Assembly (NCBI GenBank): GCA_031258305.1 | Contig: JAIRNA010000035.1 | Location: 1-45,742, forward strand | DNA: 45,742 nucleotides | Direction of reading: 5' to 3' | Origin: Treponema sp. | GTDB taxonomy: Bacteria > Spirochaetota > Spirochaetia > Treponematales > Breznakiellaceae | In this document: piece after piece, positions 17,945 through 26,082 of the stretch | Numbering within the stretch: the first letter of the stretch is position 1 | How the letters are laid out: each line of letters opens with the position of its first letter | Translations under genes and position numbers: made by a program | The notes under the pieces: generated by a model | Seen by the model: only the letters and a program-made list of their open reading frames with translations | Told to the model about the DNA's origin: nothing | Database searches by the model: none

Positions 17945-18853
17945 TTAAAACACAACCACCTTGTTCCTCCCTGTATTCTTCGCATGGTAAAGCGCAATAT
18001 CCGCATTGTGGATGAGATTCTCGATGAATTTCTCGTCAATGACGGTGGCTTCCATATCAGAAGCCATTGCCACGCCGAAACTCGCGGCTAAAGATACGGG
18101 ACCACCCTCCATCGGAACCGGTGAATTGACAAGCTTTTCTCGTAGACGTTCCGCAATAGCTACGCCGGTCTGCTTATCCGCCTTACAGAAGAAAAACATA
18201 AATTCCTCGCCGCCGTAACGCCCCAGAAAATCGTCCTTACGCATGGCCTGGCTTATCACTTTGACAAAATGCTTCAGAGCCGCGTCTCCCGCTAGATGTC
18301 CGTAAGTATCGTTGAATTTCTTAAAATAATCAATATCTATCATCACAATACCACACGATTCACCATTCAATGCCGCCATCCTCAACTTAGCGAGCGCCTG
18401 TTCCATAAACGCCCTACGGTTCATGAGACCGGTAAGCGGGTCATAGTCAGCCAAATATTTAAGACGGGACTCTCGCGCCTGCAACGCCTTTTTCTCATCC
18501 TTTATGCTCGAAAGCACAGAATCAAACTGACTCATCATGCGGTTAAACGCAATGGCAAACGAGTTGGTAAGAGGATACCCCCGCGAAAAATTTCCCTGTT
18601 CAACGAGTCGCATCAGTATAAAAACAGAATTTACATGTTCTTGTACAGTTCTCAAACTATCAAACACAACGCCGCTTTCCTTAATCTTCACCGAAAAATT
18701 ATCATCAGCAAAAGCCGCGAGAATCTCCCGTATTGCCTGAATGTCATTGTGGATCTCCACTAATTCGGCGTTCCCCGTAAACTCGCCCTCAAGAGAAGGG
18801 GGATAGCTGTCTGTTAAGAGTCTTTTAATATGCATAAGTGCATTATTAGACAT
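17945..18853 (-). CDS. Diguanylate cyclase (GGDEF domain)
   Basis: 302 residues. The N-terminal 115 residues are a helical region with no clear membrane span, followed by a coiled coil (about 116-133). The GGDEF domain starts at DYDPLTGLMNRRAF. The active-site motif is GGEEF (214-218), with metal-binding D173 in MIDIDYFKKFND. An inhibitory I-site RxxD (R205-D208) stands at the standard spacing, so product feedback is expected. It makes cyclic di-GMP from two GTP. There is no Shine-Dalgarno site; a -10 hexamer ends 6 nt before the ATG, predicting a leaderless mRNA. Confidence 0.93.
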   Translation of the reverse strand: MSNNALMHIKRLLTDSYPPSLEGEFTGNAELVEIHNDIQAIREILAAFADDNFSVKIKESGVVFDSLRTVQEHVNSVFILMRLVEQGNFSRGYPLTNSFAIAFNRMMSQFDSVLSSIKDEKKALQARESRLKYLADYDPLTGLMNRRAFMEQALAKLRMAALNGESCGIVMIDIDYFKKFNDTYGHLAGDAALKHFVKVISQAMRKDDFLGRYGGEEFMFFFCKADKQTGVAIAERLREKLVNSPVPMEGGPVSLAASFGVAMASDMEATVIDEKFIENLIHNADIALYHAKNTGRNKVVVF

Positions 18854-18859
18854 ATTTTT

Positions 18860-18888
18860 ATTCTACCATAAAAATTTTATTTCGTGAA
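18860..18888 (-). promoter_or_regulatory. Promoter placing the start at the diguanylate cyclase ATG
   Basis: Minus-strand TTCACG (18883-18888), 17-nt spacer, TAGAAT (18860-18865), then exactly 6 nt to the ATG at 18853. A start 7 nt after the -10 would be the A of the ATG. Confidence 0.5.
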
Positions 18889-18905
18889 GAGGCTAAATTG
18901 AGAGC

Positions 18906-18934
18906 TTGACATTTTTTAAAATTTTTTGTAAGAT
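18906..18934 (+). promoter_or_regulatory. Promoter of tRNA-Thr
   Basis: Perfect TTGACA (18906-18911), 17-nt spacer, TAAGAT (18929-18934), 7 nt before the first tRNA base. It serves as an internal reference for the sigma-70 consensus in this genome. Confidence 0.75.
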
Positions 18935-18941
18935 AAATTAT

Positions 18942-19014
<73 letters not shown>

Positions 19015-19109
19015 GTCTATCACTAGCCGCCTATTTCATTCAATCTGATTTATGACAAGATTAAAACTTATTCAACGCTATAAAAATTTATTCTTCCGCA
19101 AAGGAAAAT

Positions 19110-19128
19110 GACTGTGGAGAACACAGTC
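19110..19128. repeat. Perfect inverted repeat upstream of the type IIG gene
   Basis: 7-bp arms GACTGTG (19110-19116) and CACAGTC (19122-19128) around GAGAA. It starts at the third base of an in-frame ATG (19108) that has AAAGGAA upstream, so it could be an operator or a structure affecting translation from that alternative start. Confidence 0.45.
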
Positions 19129-19188
19129 CGGAAGCGGATGATGATTCTATTTTTTAGCCATTATGAGGGGCTTACTGTTGCTACGGTT

Positions 19189-19213
19189 CACGGACGCTTT
19201 TTGTCCGTCCGTG
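19189..19213. repeat. Perfect inverted repeat before the type IIG promoter
   Basis: 8-bp arms CACGGACG (19189-19196) and CGTCCGTG (19206-19213) with a 9-nt spacer, ending 18 nt before the -35 element at 19232. Its position suits an operator or a terminator-like hairpin insulating the gene from the tRNA transcript. Confidence 0.45.
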
Positions 19214-19231
19214 TTTATACAGCGACTAGCC

Positions 19232-19260
19232 TTGTAAGCGTTTTGAAAGTATGTTACAAT
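19232..19260 (+). promoter_or_regulatory. Promoter placing the start at the type IIG ATG
   Basis: TTGTAA (19232-19237), 17-nt spacer, TACAAT (19255-19260), then exactly 6 nt to ATG 19267. No Shine-Dalgarno site stands before that ATG, which fits a leaderless mRNA. Confidence 0.55.
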
Positions 19261-19266
19261 GATGCT

Positions 19267-22200
19267 ATGACAGACACGAGCAGTGATTTCCAGACGGTCG
19301 TCCGGGCGGCGGTACAGCCGTACCTTGACTTCTTGGAAAGCCATCCGGACGGCAAAGAGATTCTCTACCGCACGCCGCTTGAGACGCTCATCAACGCGGC
19401 ACAACTCCCCCATCGGAGAATCACCGCGCTCCAGGAAGACAGACGCAGCGGCATCGCGGTGGACGGCACGCCAGATTTCTTCGTCTATGAAGACGAGCGG
19501 ACACTGTTCAAGCGCCTGGTCGGTTTCATAGAGTGCAAACAGCCGTCGTATCAATTAGAAAGGCTTATAAACAGCGAGCAGGTGAAGAGATACGCTCATA
19601 CGAGCGAGAATCTTATCCTCACGAACTATCGGCGTTTTATCTTGCTCCAGCGCGGCGAGGTACTCCAGGATATCGTGTTGACAGGCGAAAGAAAAGCGGT
19701 TATCGAGTTTGCGAACTTGCTTTTTGCATTCTACCAATACGAATACCCATATATTAATACGAAGAAATCGCTGGCGTCGTCGCTTGCGGCACAAAGCTTT
19801 TATTACGCGGTGGCTCTGCGAGAGTTTATAGCGGACGCGGCCAATGCCGCCGAAAGTTTTTACATCAGATTCGACGGGCTTTTCAGTGAGTTCCAACAAT
19901 CGATAAGCTATCACTATGAACTGGCTGATTTCTGCGACATCTATTCGCAAAGTTTGGTTTACGGACTATTGCTCGCCCGGCTGGACGCGGAGCGGAGGTT
20001 CGATGAGAAAGACTTGGATTATCTAAAAAGTATACCAACTGGGTACAAACTGTTATACGAATTCTTATCGCAAGGCTACGAGAGGAGAGATATGCCGTTA
20101 TCCATAAAGACGGCGCTCGTGAACATCGGGAAGAATATCAACATGGTGAATGTGGAGGCGATTCGGTTAGAGTTCTTGAAGAGCGGCGCGGGGAAGGCGA
20201 ACATCGCGGTATATCTCTACGAGGATTTCCTTGGGGAATACGATAGATGGCGCGGCAGGGAAGACCGCAAGGAAGGCGGGGTGTATTATACGCCGTCCGA
20301 AGTGACGGATTTCATAACACGCTCTGTAGAATTTCTCATTCGGGAGAGGTTCGGAATGTCTGCTGGTTATATGGGGTCCAAGGTGAAGGTGTTAGATTTT
20401 GCGTGCGGCACTGGGACTTTTCTTCATTCTATCCTAGAGCGTATGTTGTACGGCGACACGGACGAATTAAAGAGGCAAATGGTAAAAGAAAAGATAGTGC
20501 GGGATATTTACGGGTTTGAGGTTTTGTGGACGCCCTACATCATCGCGCACACCTTGCTCACGCGGTTTCTGGCGGATAAGGGGGTGGGGCTTGAAGACAA
20601 AGAGCGGCTCGGCGTGTATTTGACAAACACGCTGGACATAAGTCAACATTCGGTGAGTGCTCTATTGCCGCAACTGAAACAGGAACATGACAAGGCGATG
20701 GGGATAAAAGGAGAGGAGAGCATTCTCGCCATCGTGGGGAACCCGCCGTATTTCAACGGTAAGAGTCGGGCGGGAAAAGGTGTCATAGACGACGAGCTTA
20801 TGGAATACAAGAAGGGGTTAAACGAAAAGAAACTAAACCTCGATGATATGTATATTAAGTTTATCCGTTTTGCGGAATGGAAGATAGAGAAAAGCAAACA
20901 GGGGATAGTCGGTATTATAACGAATAACAGCTATCTTTATGGCGTGAATTACCGTCAGATGAGAAAACATCTATACGAGACCTTTGACGGGATATACATC
21001 GTGAACTTGCATGGCAATTCTCGCAAAGGTGAAGTAGATAAGAACATCTTCGACATCATGGTCGGGGTATGCATCGCTTTTTTTGTGAAGCAAAAGACGC
21101 CGCTTAAAAACAAGGACAAGCGAGTATTTTATTTCTCAATGATAGAAGACAGGATTATGACACGGCGGGAGAAATTTGACTTTCTTAAAAGAGCGGAATT
21201 AACCGCTATAAACTGGCAGGAAGTAAACCCCTGCGAAACCGAATACTTCTGGTTCGTACCCAAAAATCTATCTCAGGAGAAAATATACAAGAAATTTTGG
21301 AAAATTACCGATATCTTTTCTCTGTATAACAGTGGATTTGAAACAAAGAAAGACGAGTTTGTATTCGGATATAATAAAGACAAAATTGAAACTATTGTCG
21401 AAGATTTCCAAGCAGTTTCGTACGACAAGTTATATATGATAAAAGAAAAATACCATATCACAGATGGGCATTGGACTATCTTAAAGGCGTATAACAGTTT
21501 AAAATCAGTTAATTTTGATAAGAAATACATTCGGCAAATACAATACCGCCCCTTTGATGAGCGATGGACTTTTCTCCATGAAAGGCCCGGATTCTTGGCG
21601 CGTCCCCGTTATGAAACGTCTCGGCATTTTGAGAAAGGTAATGTCGGTTTATGTTTTACCCGCACCGTTGAAAAATCAAATTTTACCGATATTTTTATTA
21701 CCACAAAACCAATAGATGGACATATTATCAGTGGGCATAATTATCTCACCCCGCTTTATACTTTTGTAGAGAACAACGGTGAGGTAATGAAGAAGGCGAA
21801 TTTCTCTGAGCATTTTGAGAATAGCGGCTACCTGTCAACGCTTGCCTTCACGCCGTCCCCAGAAGAAATCCTCGCCTACATTTACGCGGTTCTACACTCG
21901 CCAGTTTACCGCGAAACCTATATCGAGTTCTTGAAGACAGATTTCCCCGCTATCCCCATGACAAGCAATGAGGCTGTATTCAAGAAATACGCAGCGTTGG
22001 GGCAACGTTTAATCAATCGCCATCTCTTGAAAGACATACCTGACGACTCGTCCATCCGGGTGTCGCTCGACGGTGTCAAGAACGGATTCCGCGTTAAGAG
22101 AATCGTTTTTGCAAACGGCAAGCTCTCGCTTGGGACCGTCCCGTCAGTCGGTTCGCCTTCAAACGCGAGCATCATTTTTGACGGCGTTTCCGCCGAAGTC

Positions 22201-22386
22201 TACGACTTTGAAATCGGCTCTTACAAGCCGGTGGAGAAGTGGCTCAAATACCGCGCGAAAGATGCGGTCGTTCTGGGTATCGCTGATTTACAGCATGTCA
22301 AAAATATGTTCCTCGCCATAAAAGACTCAATTATAGTCATGAAAGAGATCGCCGCACTCGGACAAGAATATCTGACGGATAGCTAA
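19267..22386 (+). CDS. Single-chain type IIG/ISP-like restriction-modification enzyme
   Basis: 1039-residue fused endonuclease-methyltransferase. An N-terminal PD-(D/E)xK nuclease shows D70 (TPDFFVY) and E89-x-K91 (GFIECK) followed by QVKRYA. A helical connector follows, then the gamma-class adenine methyltransferase with motif I VLDFACGTGTFL (about 425) and motif IV GNPPYF (about 493). The C-terminal half is a target-recognition region that ends in a type ISP-like specificity domain (EEILAYIYAVLHSPVYRE, DFPAIP). Helicase motifs are absent, so it is not a true ISP motor enzyme. The ATG at 19267 is chosen from a leaderless promoter; an in-frame ATG at 19108 with AAAGGAA would add 53 unconvincing residues. 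The target-recognition part (about 21280-21800) is markedly A/T-rich. Confidence 0.88.
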   Translation: MTDTSSDFQTVVRAAVQPYLDFLESHPDGKEILYRTPLETLINAAQLPHRRITALQEDRRSGIAVDGTPDFFVYEDERTLFKRLVGFIECKQPSYQLERLINSEQVKRYAHTSENLILTNYRRFILLQRGEVLQDIVLTGERKAVIEFANLLFAFYQYEYPYINTKKSLASSLAAQSFYYAVALREFIADAANAAESFYIRFDGLFSEFQQSISYHYELADFCDIYSQSLVYGLLLARLDAERRFDEKDLDYLKSIPTGYKLLYEFLSQGYERRDMPLSIKTALVNIGKNINMVNVEAIRLEFLKSGAGKANIAVYLYEDFLGEYDRWRGREDRKEGGVYYTPSEVTDFITRSVEFLIRERFGMSAGYMGSKVKVLDFACGTGTFLHSILERMLYGDTDELKRQMVKEKIVRDIYGFEVLWTPYIIAHTLLTRFLADKGVGLEDKERLGVYLTNTLDISQHSVSALLPQLKQEHDKAMGIKGEESILAIVGNPPYFNGKSRAGKGVIDDELMEYKKGLNEKKLNLDDMYIKFIRFAEWKIEKSKQGIVGIITNNSYLYGVNYRQMRKHLYETFDGIYIVNLHGNSRKGEVDKNIFDIMVGVCIAFFVKQKTPLKNKDKRVFYFSMIEDRIMTRREKFDFLKRAELTAINWQEVNPCETEYFWFVPKNLSQEKIYKKFWKITDIFSLYNSGFETKKDEFVFGYNKDKIETIVEDFQAVSYDKLYMIKEKYHITDGHWTILKAYNSLKSVNFDKKYIRQIQYRPFDERWTFLHERPGFLARPRYETSRHFEKGNVGLCFTRTVEKSNFTDIFITTKPIDGHIISGHNYLTPLYTFVENNGEVMKKANFSEHFENSGYLSTLAFTPSPEEILAYIYAVLHSPVYRETYIEFLKTDFPAIPMTSNEAVFKKYAALGQRLINRHLLKDIPDDSSIRVSLDGVKNGFRVKRIVFANGKLSLGTVPSVGSPSNASIIFDGVSAEVYDFEIGSYKPVEKWLKYRAKDAVVLGIADLQHVKNMFLAIKDSIIVMKEIAALGQEYLTDS

Positions 22387-22537
22387 AACCGTGCGCTCTT
22401 CACGCATAGAAAAATAGCCGATAAAAATATGGTAAAAGAATCGATTTTCGCCGATTAGCGCCATTTGTAACACATTTCTCTCGGTTTACTGTCGTTTAAG
22501 CTATAAAGAGCGCCATGAATTACGCCGATAAAAAGGT

Positions 22538-23413
22538 ATGAAGAAGTATGCTATAATAATCATTGGTTTTGCTGTCACGGCATTTTGTTTCGCGGAAGAG
22601 CCTTTTCATGAAGAGGGACTTGCTTCTTGGTATGGAGATGAATTTGACGGACAAAACACCGCGTCCGGTGAACGGTTTGATTCTTCTCAGTTCACTGCGG
22701 CTCATCCCTCGTTGCCCTTCGGTACTCTGCTCACTATTACCAACCAATATAACCGCAAGCAAGTAACGGTTCGGGTGAACGATAGGGGACCCTTTGTTTC
22801 CACCCGTATCATAGACTTGTCAAAAGCGGCTGCGGAACAGATAGATATGATAGCCGCGGGAACGACTTCGGTTACCGTTGACCTTGCGCCCAAAGGCACA
22901 CCCCTTGGCCCCGTTTTCACCCCTGTTGCAACGGCTTCCACGCCCGCAACAGAGCCGATTACAACTGCTCCGGTTACAACGACGTCTACGCCCGCACCGA
23001 CGACAACGGCTTCCACGCCCGCAACAGAGCCGATTACTGCTCCGGTTACAACGACGTCTACGCCCGCACCGACGACAACGGCTTCCACGCCCGCAACAGA
23101 GCCGATTACTGCTCCGGTTACAACGATATCTACGCCCGCAACAGCGGTGAAAATGAAGCCGCCTACTTTGCCTCCTACCGGCACTAATAAAAAGTACCGC
23201 ATTCAAGTCGGGGCTTTCGGCGTCCCGAACAACGCTATCGCCGCGTTCAATAAGTTGAAAACCATCGGTTTAACCCCATCTTACGAGAGAAACGACAAAG
23301 ACAAACTCTACCGCGTGGTGCTTTCTGGAATCAAGGCTGACGATTTCGGTTCCGCTATTGAAAAAATAGGAAAAGCCGGTTTCAAAGAAGTCATTTACTA
23401 TGAAGAACCTTGA
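22538..23413 (+). CDS. rlpA: RlpA-like protein with double-psi beta-barrel and SPOR domain
   Basis: 291 residues. Signal peptide 1-19 (MKKYAIIIIGFAVTAFCFA). RlpA double-psi beta-barrel (about 25-120) with GLASWYGDEFDGQNTASGE, FGTLLTITN and VNDRGPF. A Thr/Pro/Ala linker (about 130-205) is built from tandem repeats, and the C-terminal SPOR domain (about 215-290, YRIQVGAFGVPNNAIAAF) binds denuded septal peptidoglycan. RlpA proteins cleave or bind glycan strands at division sites. The D of NDRGPF and the first-strand glycines expected for activity are present. The Shine-Dalgarno site is poor (AAGGT abuts the ATG). Overlaps rex by 14 nt. Confidence 0.9.
   Translation: MKKYAIIIIGFAVTAFCFAEEPFHEEGLASWYGDEFDGQNTASGERFDSSQFTAAHPSLPFGTLLTITNQYNRKQVTVRVNDRGPFVSTRIIDLSKAAAEQIDMIAAGTTSVTVDLAPKGTPLGPVFTPVATASTPATEPITTAPVTTTSTPAPTTTASTPATEPITAPVTTTSTPAPTTTASTPATEPITAPVTTISTPATAVKMKPPTLPPTGTNKKYRIQVGAFGVPNNAIAAFNKLKTIGLTPSYERNDKDKLYRVVLSGIKADDFGSAIEKIGKAGFKEVIYYEEP
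22931..23146 (+). repeat. In-frame tandem repeat encoding the RlpA Thr/Pro linker
   Basis: Three copies of a 72-bp unit start at 22931, 23006 and 23078 with ACGGCTTCCACGCCCGCAAC. The first copy is 75 bp owing to one extra codon; the third is shortened. The unit encodes 24 residues rich in T, P and A (ASTPATEPITAPVTT...). All lengths are multiples of three, so copy-number change would alter linker length without a frameshift. Confidence 0.85.
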
Positions 23414-24005
23414 GATTTCCGCTCCGACAAAGAAGAGACTCCTGTATCTTTTAAAGATTCTCGAAAAGAGCGAATCAATCTCCATAACCTCATCCAGGAT
23501 TGAGGAAGAAACCGGTTGGTCGCGGGACACGGTACGGAAGGATATTTCCGCTCTCGGCGGACTTGGGAGTGCAAACGGCTATGAAACCGAACATCTTAGT
23601 TCCGCGATAAGGAAGGCGCTTGGACTCGACAAGAGACGCCGACTCTGTATCGTGGGACTCGGGCGGCTCGGCTCCGCCTACCTGAACTTCGGCGCCCTTA
23701 ACAGCTCGGAATTCGAACTCGCCGCGGGGTTCGACACAAACGTAAATCGCGTTGAAATACTGTCGTCTCCGGTTCCGCTCTACCCGGCTTACAAAATGTC
23801 GGAAATCATCGAACGTCTCTCTATCAATATAGGGCTTCTCTGTGTCCCCGAAGCTCAAGCCCAATCCGCGGCCGAGAAACTCATACGGTCGGGTATATGC
23901 GGCATCGTGAATTTCGCGCCGGTTGTTCTGAAAACTCCGCCCAGTATCGCTGTCCGCAACGTCTTTGTCATTGATGAACTGCGCACTTTAGCCGCCTTTC
24001 TCTAA
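23400..24005 (+). CDS. rex: Redox-sensing transcriptional repressor Rex
   Basis: 201-residue Rex. N-terminal winged helix (1-75, with SSRIEEETGWSRDTVRKDISALG) binds the operator. The Rossmann domain (80-201) has GLGRLGSAY for NADH/NAD binding, followed by FELAAGFD. The C-terminal domain-swap region carries VNFAPVVLKTPPSIAVRNVF. It represses fermentation and respiration genes when NADH is low. The ATG lies inside the end of rlpA (14-nt overlap), so its expression is tied to a cell-wall protein gene. Slightly shorter than many Rex proteins (about 210 residues). Confidence 0.9.
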   Translation: MKNLEISAPTKKRLLYLLKILEKSESISITSSRIEEETGWSRDTVRKDISALGGLGSANGYETEHLSSAIRKALGLDKRRRLCIVGLGRLGSAYLNFGALNSSEFELAAGFDTNVNRVEILSSPVPLYPAYKMSEIIERLSINIGLLCVPEAQAQSAAEKLIRSGICGIVNFAPVVLKTPPSIAVRNVFVIDELRTLAAFL

Positions 24006-24040
24006 AGAGAATAGATTCTATGCGAATGAACGTATCCCCC

Positions 24041-24496
24041 TCACCCGTTTCTCTTGCTCGTGATTCTGTCGATACCTATTTTCCAAACGCTGGTGATTCC
24101 TAGTGATTGGGCTATCGCGCCGTCAAAGCTGCTCATGTTGTTCGGCGTAAACTTTTCGCAGAGGATCCGCAAAGCGCGAATCTTTTCACCTTCGTCAACA
24201 ACCTCTTCCGCCGTACCGAAAACAACCGCGGATTCGTAGTATATCGTAAACTTTCCGTCTGGAATCTGCGTTTCTCCAATAAAGGTAACGCACACATCAT
24301 CGTTTCGCCGTATACAGTCCAGCTTCTTACCCGTCTGGGCGCAGTGGAAATAGAGGCAGCCGCCATCGCGGACCATCGAAAGAGTAACGCAATAGGGCTT
24401 CCCATTCACGTCTACCGTACCCATAGTGGCGAATTTCGCGCTGTCTATCACTTTTTCCGCAAAATCACGCGGCATTTCCCGGTCCTTTCTACGCAT
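24041..24496 (-). CDS. Pyridoxamine 5'-phosphate oxidase-like flavin split-barrel protein (Nim-like)
   Basis: 151 residues opening MRRKDREMPRDFAEKVI, the usual N-terminus of the NimA-like branch of the PNPOx family. It continues with ATMGTVDVNGKPYCVTLSMV and LYFHCAQTGKKLDCI, strands that bind FMN in related proteins. SLGITSVWKIGIDRI is the typical C-terminal strand. Some relatives reduce nitroimidazoles; others only bind flavin or haem, so no specific reaction is claimed. AAGGAAGGA precedes the ATG. The gene is 58 nt behind the DUF58 gene and may be co-transcribed. It converges with rex. Confidence 0.85.
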   Translation of the reverse strand: MRRKDREMPRDFAEKVIDSAKFATMGTVDVNGKPYCVTLSMVRDGGCLYFHCAQTGKKLDCIRRNDDVCVTFIGETQIPDGKFTIYYESAVVFGTAEEVVDEGEKIRALRILCEKFTPNNMSSFDGAIAQSLGITSVWKIGIDRITSKRNG

Positions 24497-24554
24497 TAGT
24501 ATCCTTCCTTAAAATATCGTGTACGTGGTATCCTTCACGGTCAATTGAAAATTC

Positions 24555-25754
24555 CTAAAAAATATCATCCCCGAATTCTTTGACCTGATACTGCCGGGTG
24601 TTGCCGTAACCGAATTGAGACACGGTTTTCTCGTCAATGATGAAGTACTCTATGTTCAGGTGGAATTTCTTTAAAATATTCAGTCGGATGTAATCGCCGT
24701 TTGCCAGAGCGGGTCCCACGTAGAATATTTTCGTGCCTGCCGAGAACTGTCTCATCCTTTCGAACAGGATATTCACGCAATCGCCTTTTTCCCCCGTACG
24801 CCCCTCCAATTCGAAGAGGGCGAGCGTTTCGAGGATGGGAATGAGCGTGAAACGAGATGGATGTATGACAAAGGTTTTTCGTTGTGAGAAAATGAGGAGT
24901 CCCATATCCTGCTGTTTTCGTGCTGACAAGAGACAGAGTGCGGCGCCGACTTCTATTGCCCTTTCCATAAAACTTAAAGCTTTCTTGACAGGATAGGCGT
25001 CTATGTCCAGATTCAAGAAAACAGACATAGGGAAGGACACGGTGGCTTCGTATTCATTGACCATAAGGTTCATACCGAAACGCCCTGGCGAACGGGCGCT
25101 TGCCTTCCAGTTGATGCGGCGCTGTTCATCCCCCATTTGGTAGGGACGGAGTGAGCGCGGACGGGAGAGGTCTTCGTGGAGGATGTTTTGTGAGAGCAGT
25201 CTACCGAGGGGAACGCCGTCTCTGAAGGGGAGAAGAACGGAACGTGGGGTCGGGTACACGAAGAGCTTGGTCTGTTCGGAAAATGCAAACTGAAAGGGGA
25301 AAAGACCGAGCGGGTCCGCGCCCCGCACGGTCACGGGTCCCAGCAGAAACACGCCTCTATCGGAACAGTAACCCTGCCATTCAAATGCAAGCACCGAGCG
25401 TGCAGGCAGGGAACAAAGCATTTTGCTGTCTTTGGAGAGAGATAGCATACCGGTTCCGTCTCTGAGTGCGAGCAGGAACACCGGCAGCAAACCGTGATTC
25501 TCCACGACCAATTCCACACGCACCCATTGCTGTCTAAACTCTCTCAGTTCCGCATCCCGCCTGATAATTTTTATGGAACGAACGAGGTGTTCCGCGTAGA
25601 GTCTGGACCCGATCACGATGAACAAAAAGAACAAACACAGGAACTGAAGTATGAACAAGGAAGCGAACACATAAACGGGAACAAGAACCAAAAGCGTTGC
25701 CGCAAGTAAGCCTTGGTTACGGATAATTTCCATTTTGCCTTTCGGTTTTTTCAT
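24555..25754 (-). CDS. DUF58 domain membrane protein
   Basis: 399 residues. Two adjacent hydrophobic spans near 14-47 are followed by an extracellular-like beta region (LVVENHGLLPVFLLALRDG). The DUF58 core reads LRPYQMGDEQRRINWKASARS (about 200-220), with the conserved W-K-A-S-A-R segment, and leads into a von Willebrand A-like fold (VSFPMSVFLNLDID). DUF58 genes normally lie beside a MoxR-type AAA+ ATPase and VWA proteins and are thought to be chaperone or assembly partners. Neither neighbour is present here, so the partner must be elsewhere or missing. GAGAGGCG precedes the ATG. Confidence 0.85.
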   Translation of the reverse strand: MKKPKGKMEIIRNQGLLAATLLVLVPVYVFASLFILQFLCLFFLFIVIGSRLYAEHLVRSIKIIRRDAELREFRQQWVRVELVVENHGLLPVFLLALRDGTGMLSLSKDSKMLCSLPARSVLAFEWQGYCSDRGVFLLGPVTVRGADPLGLFPFQFAFSEQTKLFVYPTPRSVLLPFRDGVPLGRLLSQNILHEDLSRPRSLRPYQMGDEQRRINWKASARSPGRFGMNLMVNEYEATVSFPMSVFLNLDIDAYPVKKALSFMERAIEVGAALCLLSARKQQDMGLLIFSQRKTFVIHPSRFTLIPILETLALFELEGRTGEKGDCVNILFERMRQFSAGTKIFYVGPALANGDYIRLNILKKFHLNIEYFIIDEKTVSQFGYGNTRQYQVKEFGDDIF

Positions 25755-25828
25755 AATCGCCTCTCATTTACTTTTAAATTTAAAGGAAAAAGCGCCGCTG
25801 TTCTTAATAAAAACCCGTATCGCTACGA

Positions 25829-26047
25829 TTAGCATGAGGAGTCTTGTTGAAGAACCTCATAGCCGGCAGTAATGACGGCCGCCTTGAGCGCTTCGACAGA
25901 AGCGCCGTCTTTATGGTCAACCGTGGCTTTCTTGTCTTTAAGGCTTACTTTCGCGGACTTGACGCCGTTCACCGCCTTGAGCGCCTGCATAACGTGCTTG
26001 ACGCAGTGTTCGCAGGTCATGCCTTCAATGTTTAAAATTGTTTTCAT
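25829..26047 (-). CDS. Heavy-metal-associated (CopZ-like) copper chaperone
   Basis: 72-residue HMA domain with the metal site GMTCEHC (Cys12 and Cys15 by position) and the expected beta-alpha-beta-beta-alpha-beta pattern (VNGVKSAKVSLKDKKATV). It would carry Cu(I) or a similar soft metal in the cytoplasm and hand it to a P-type ATPase, which is not in this window. A C-terminal DSSC adds a further cysteine. The mRNA is predicted leaderless: TATAAT ends 6 nt before the ATG and there is no Shine-Dalgarno site. Confidence 0.92.
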   Translation of the reverse strand: MKTILNIEGMTCEHCVKHVMQALKAVNGVKSAKVSLKDKKATVDHKDGASVEALKAAVITAGYEVLQQDSSC

Positions 26048-26053
26048 ATCTTA

Positions 26054-26082
26054 ATTATACTATACGTTTTTATTTTACTCAA
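26054..26082 (-). promoter_or_regulatory. Promoter placing the start at the copZ-like ATG
   Basis: Minus-strand TTGAGT (26077-26082), 17-nt spacer, consensus TATAAT (26054-26059), then exactly 6 nt to the ATG at 26047. The -35 overlaps the last codons of the MerR-type gene. Confidence 0.6.

Noticed and set aside
19108-19266. N-terminal 53-codon extension of the type IIG enzyme as certain coding sequence
   Set aside because: The extension has no protein-family character and contains two palindromes and a promoter; kept only as an alternative.
19267-22386. Full type ISP restriction enzyme or BREX PglX
   Set aside because: No helicase motifs between nuclease and methyltransferase and no other BREX genes nearby; type IIG with an ISP-like specificity domain fits better.
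22931-23146. CRISPR-like array
   Set aside because: The repeats are contiguous, in frame and encode the RlpA linker; there are no unique spacers and no cas genes.
22820-23206. Minus-strand Arg/Cys-rich and Val/Gly-rich frames across the rlpA repeat
   Set aside because: They are shadows of the tandem repeat, whose unit length is a multiple of three and keeps all frames open.
24555-25754. Complete MoxR-DUF58-VWA chaperone cluster
   Set aside because: Only the DUF58 gene is present; no AAA+ MoxR or VWA gene flanks it.
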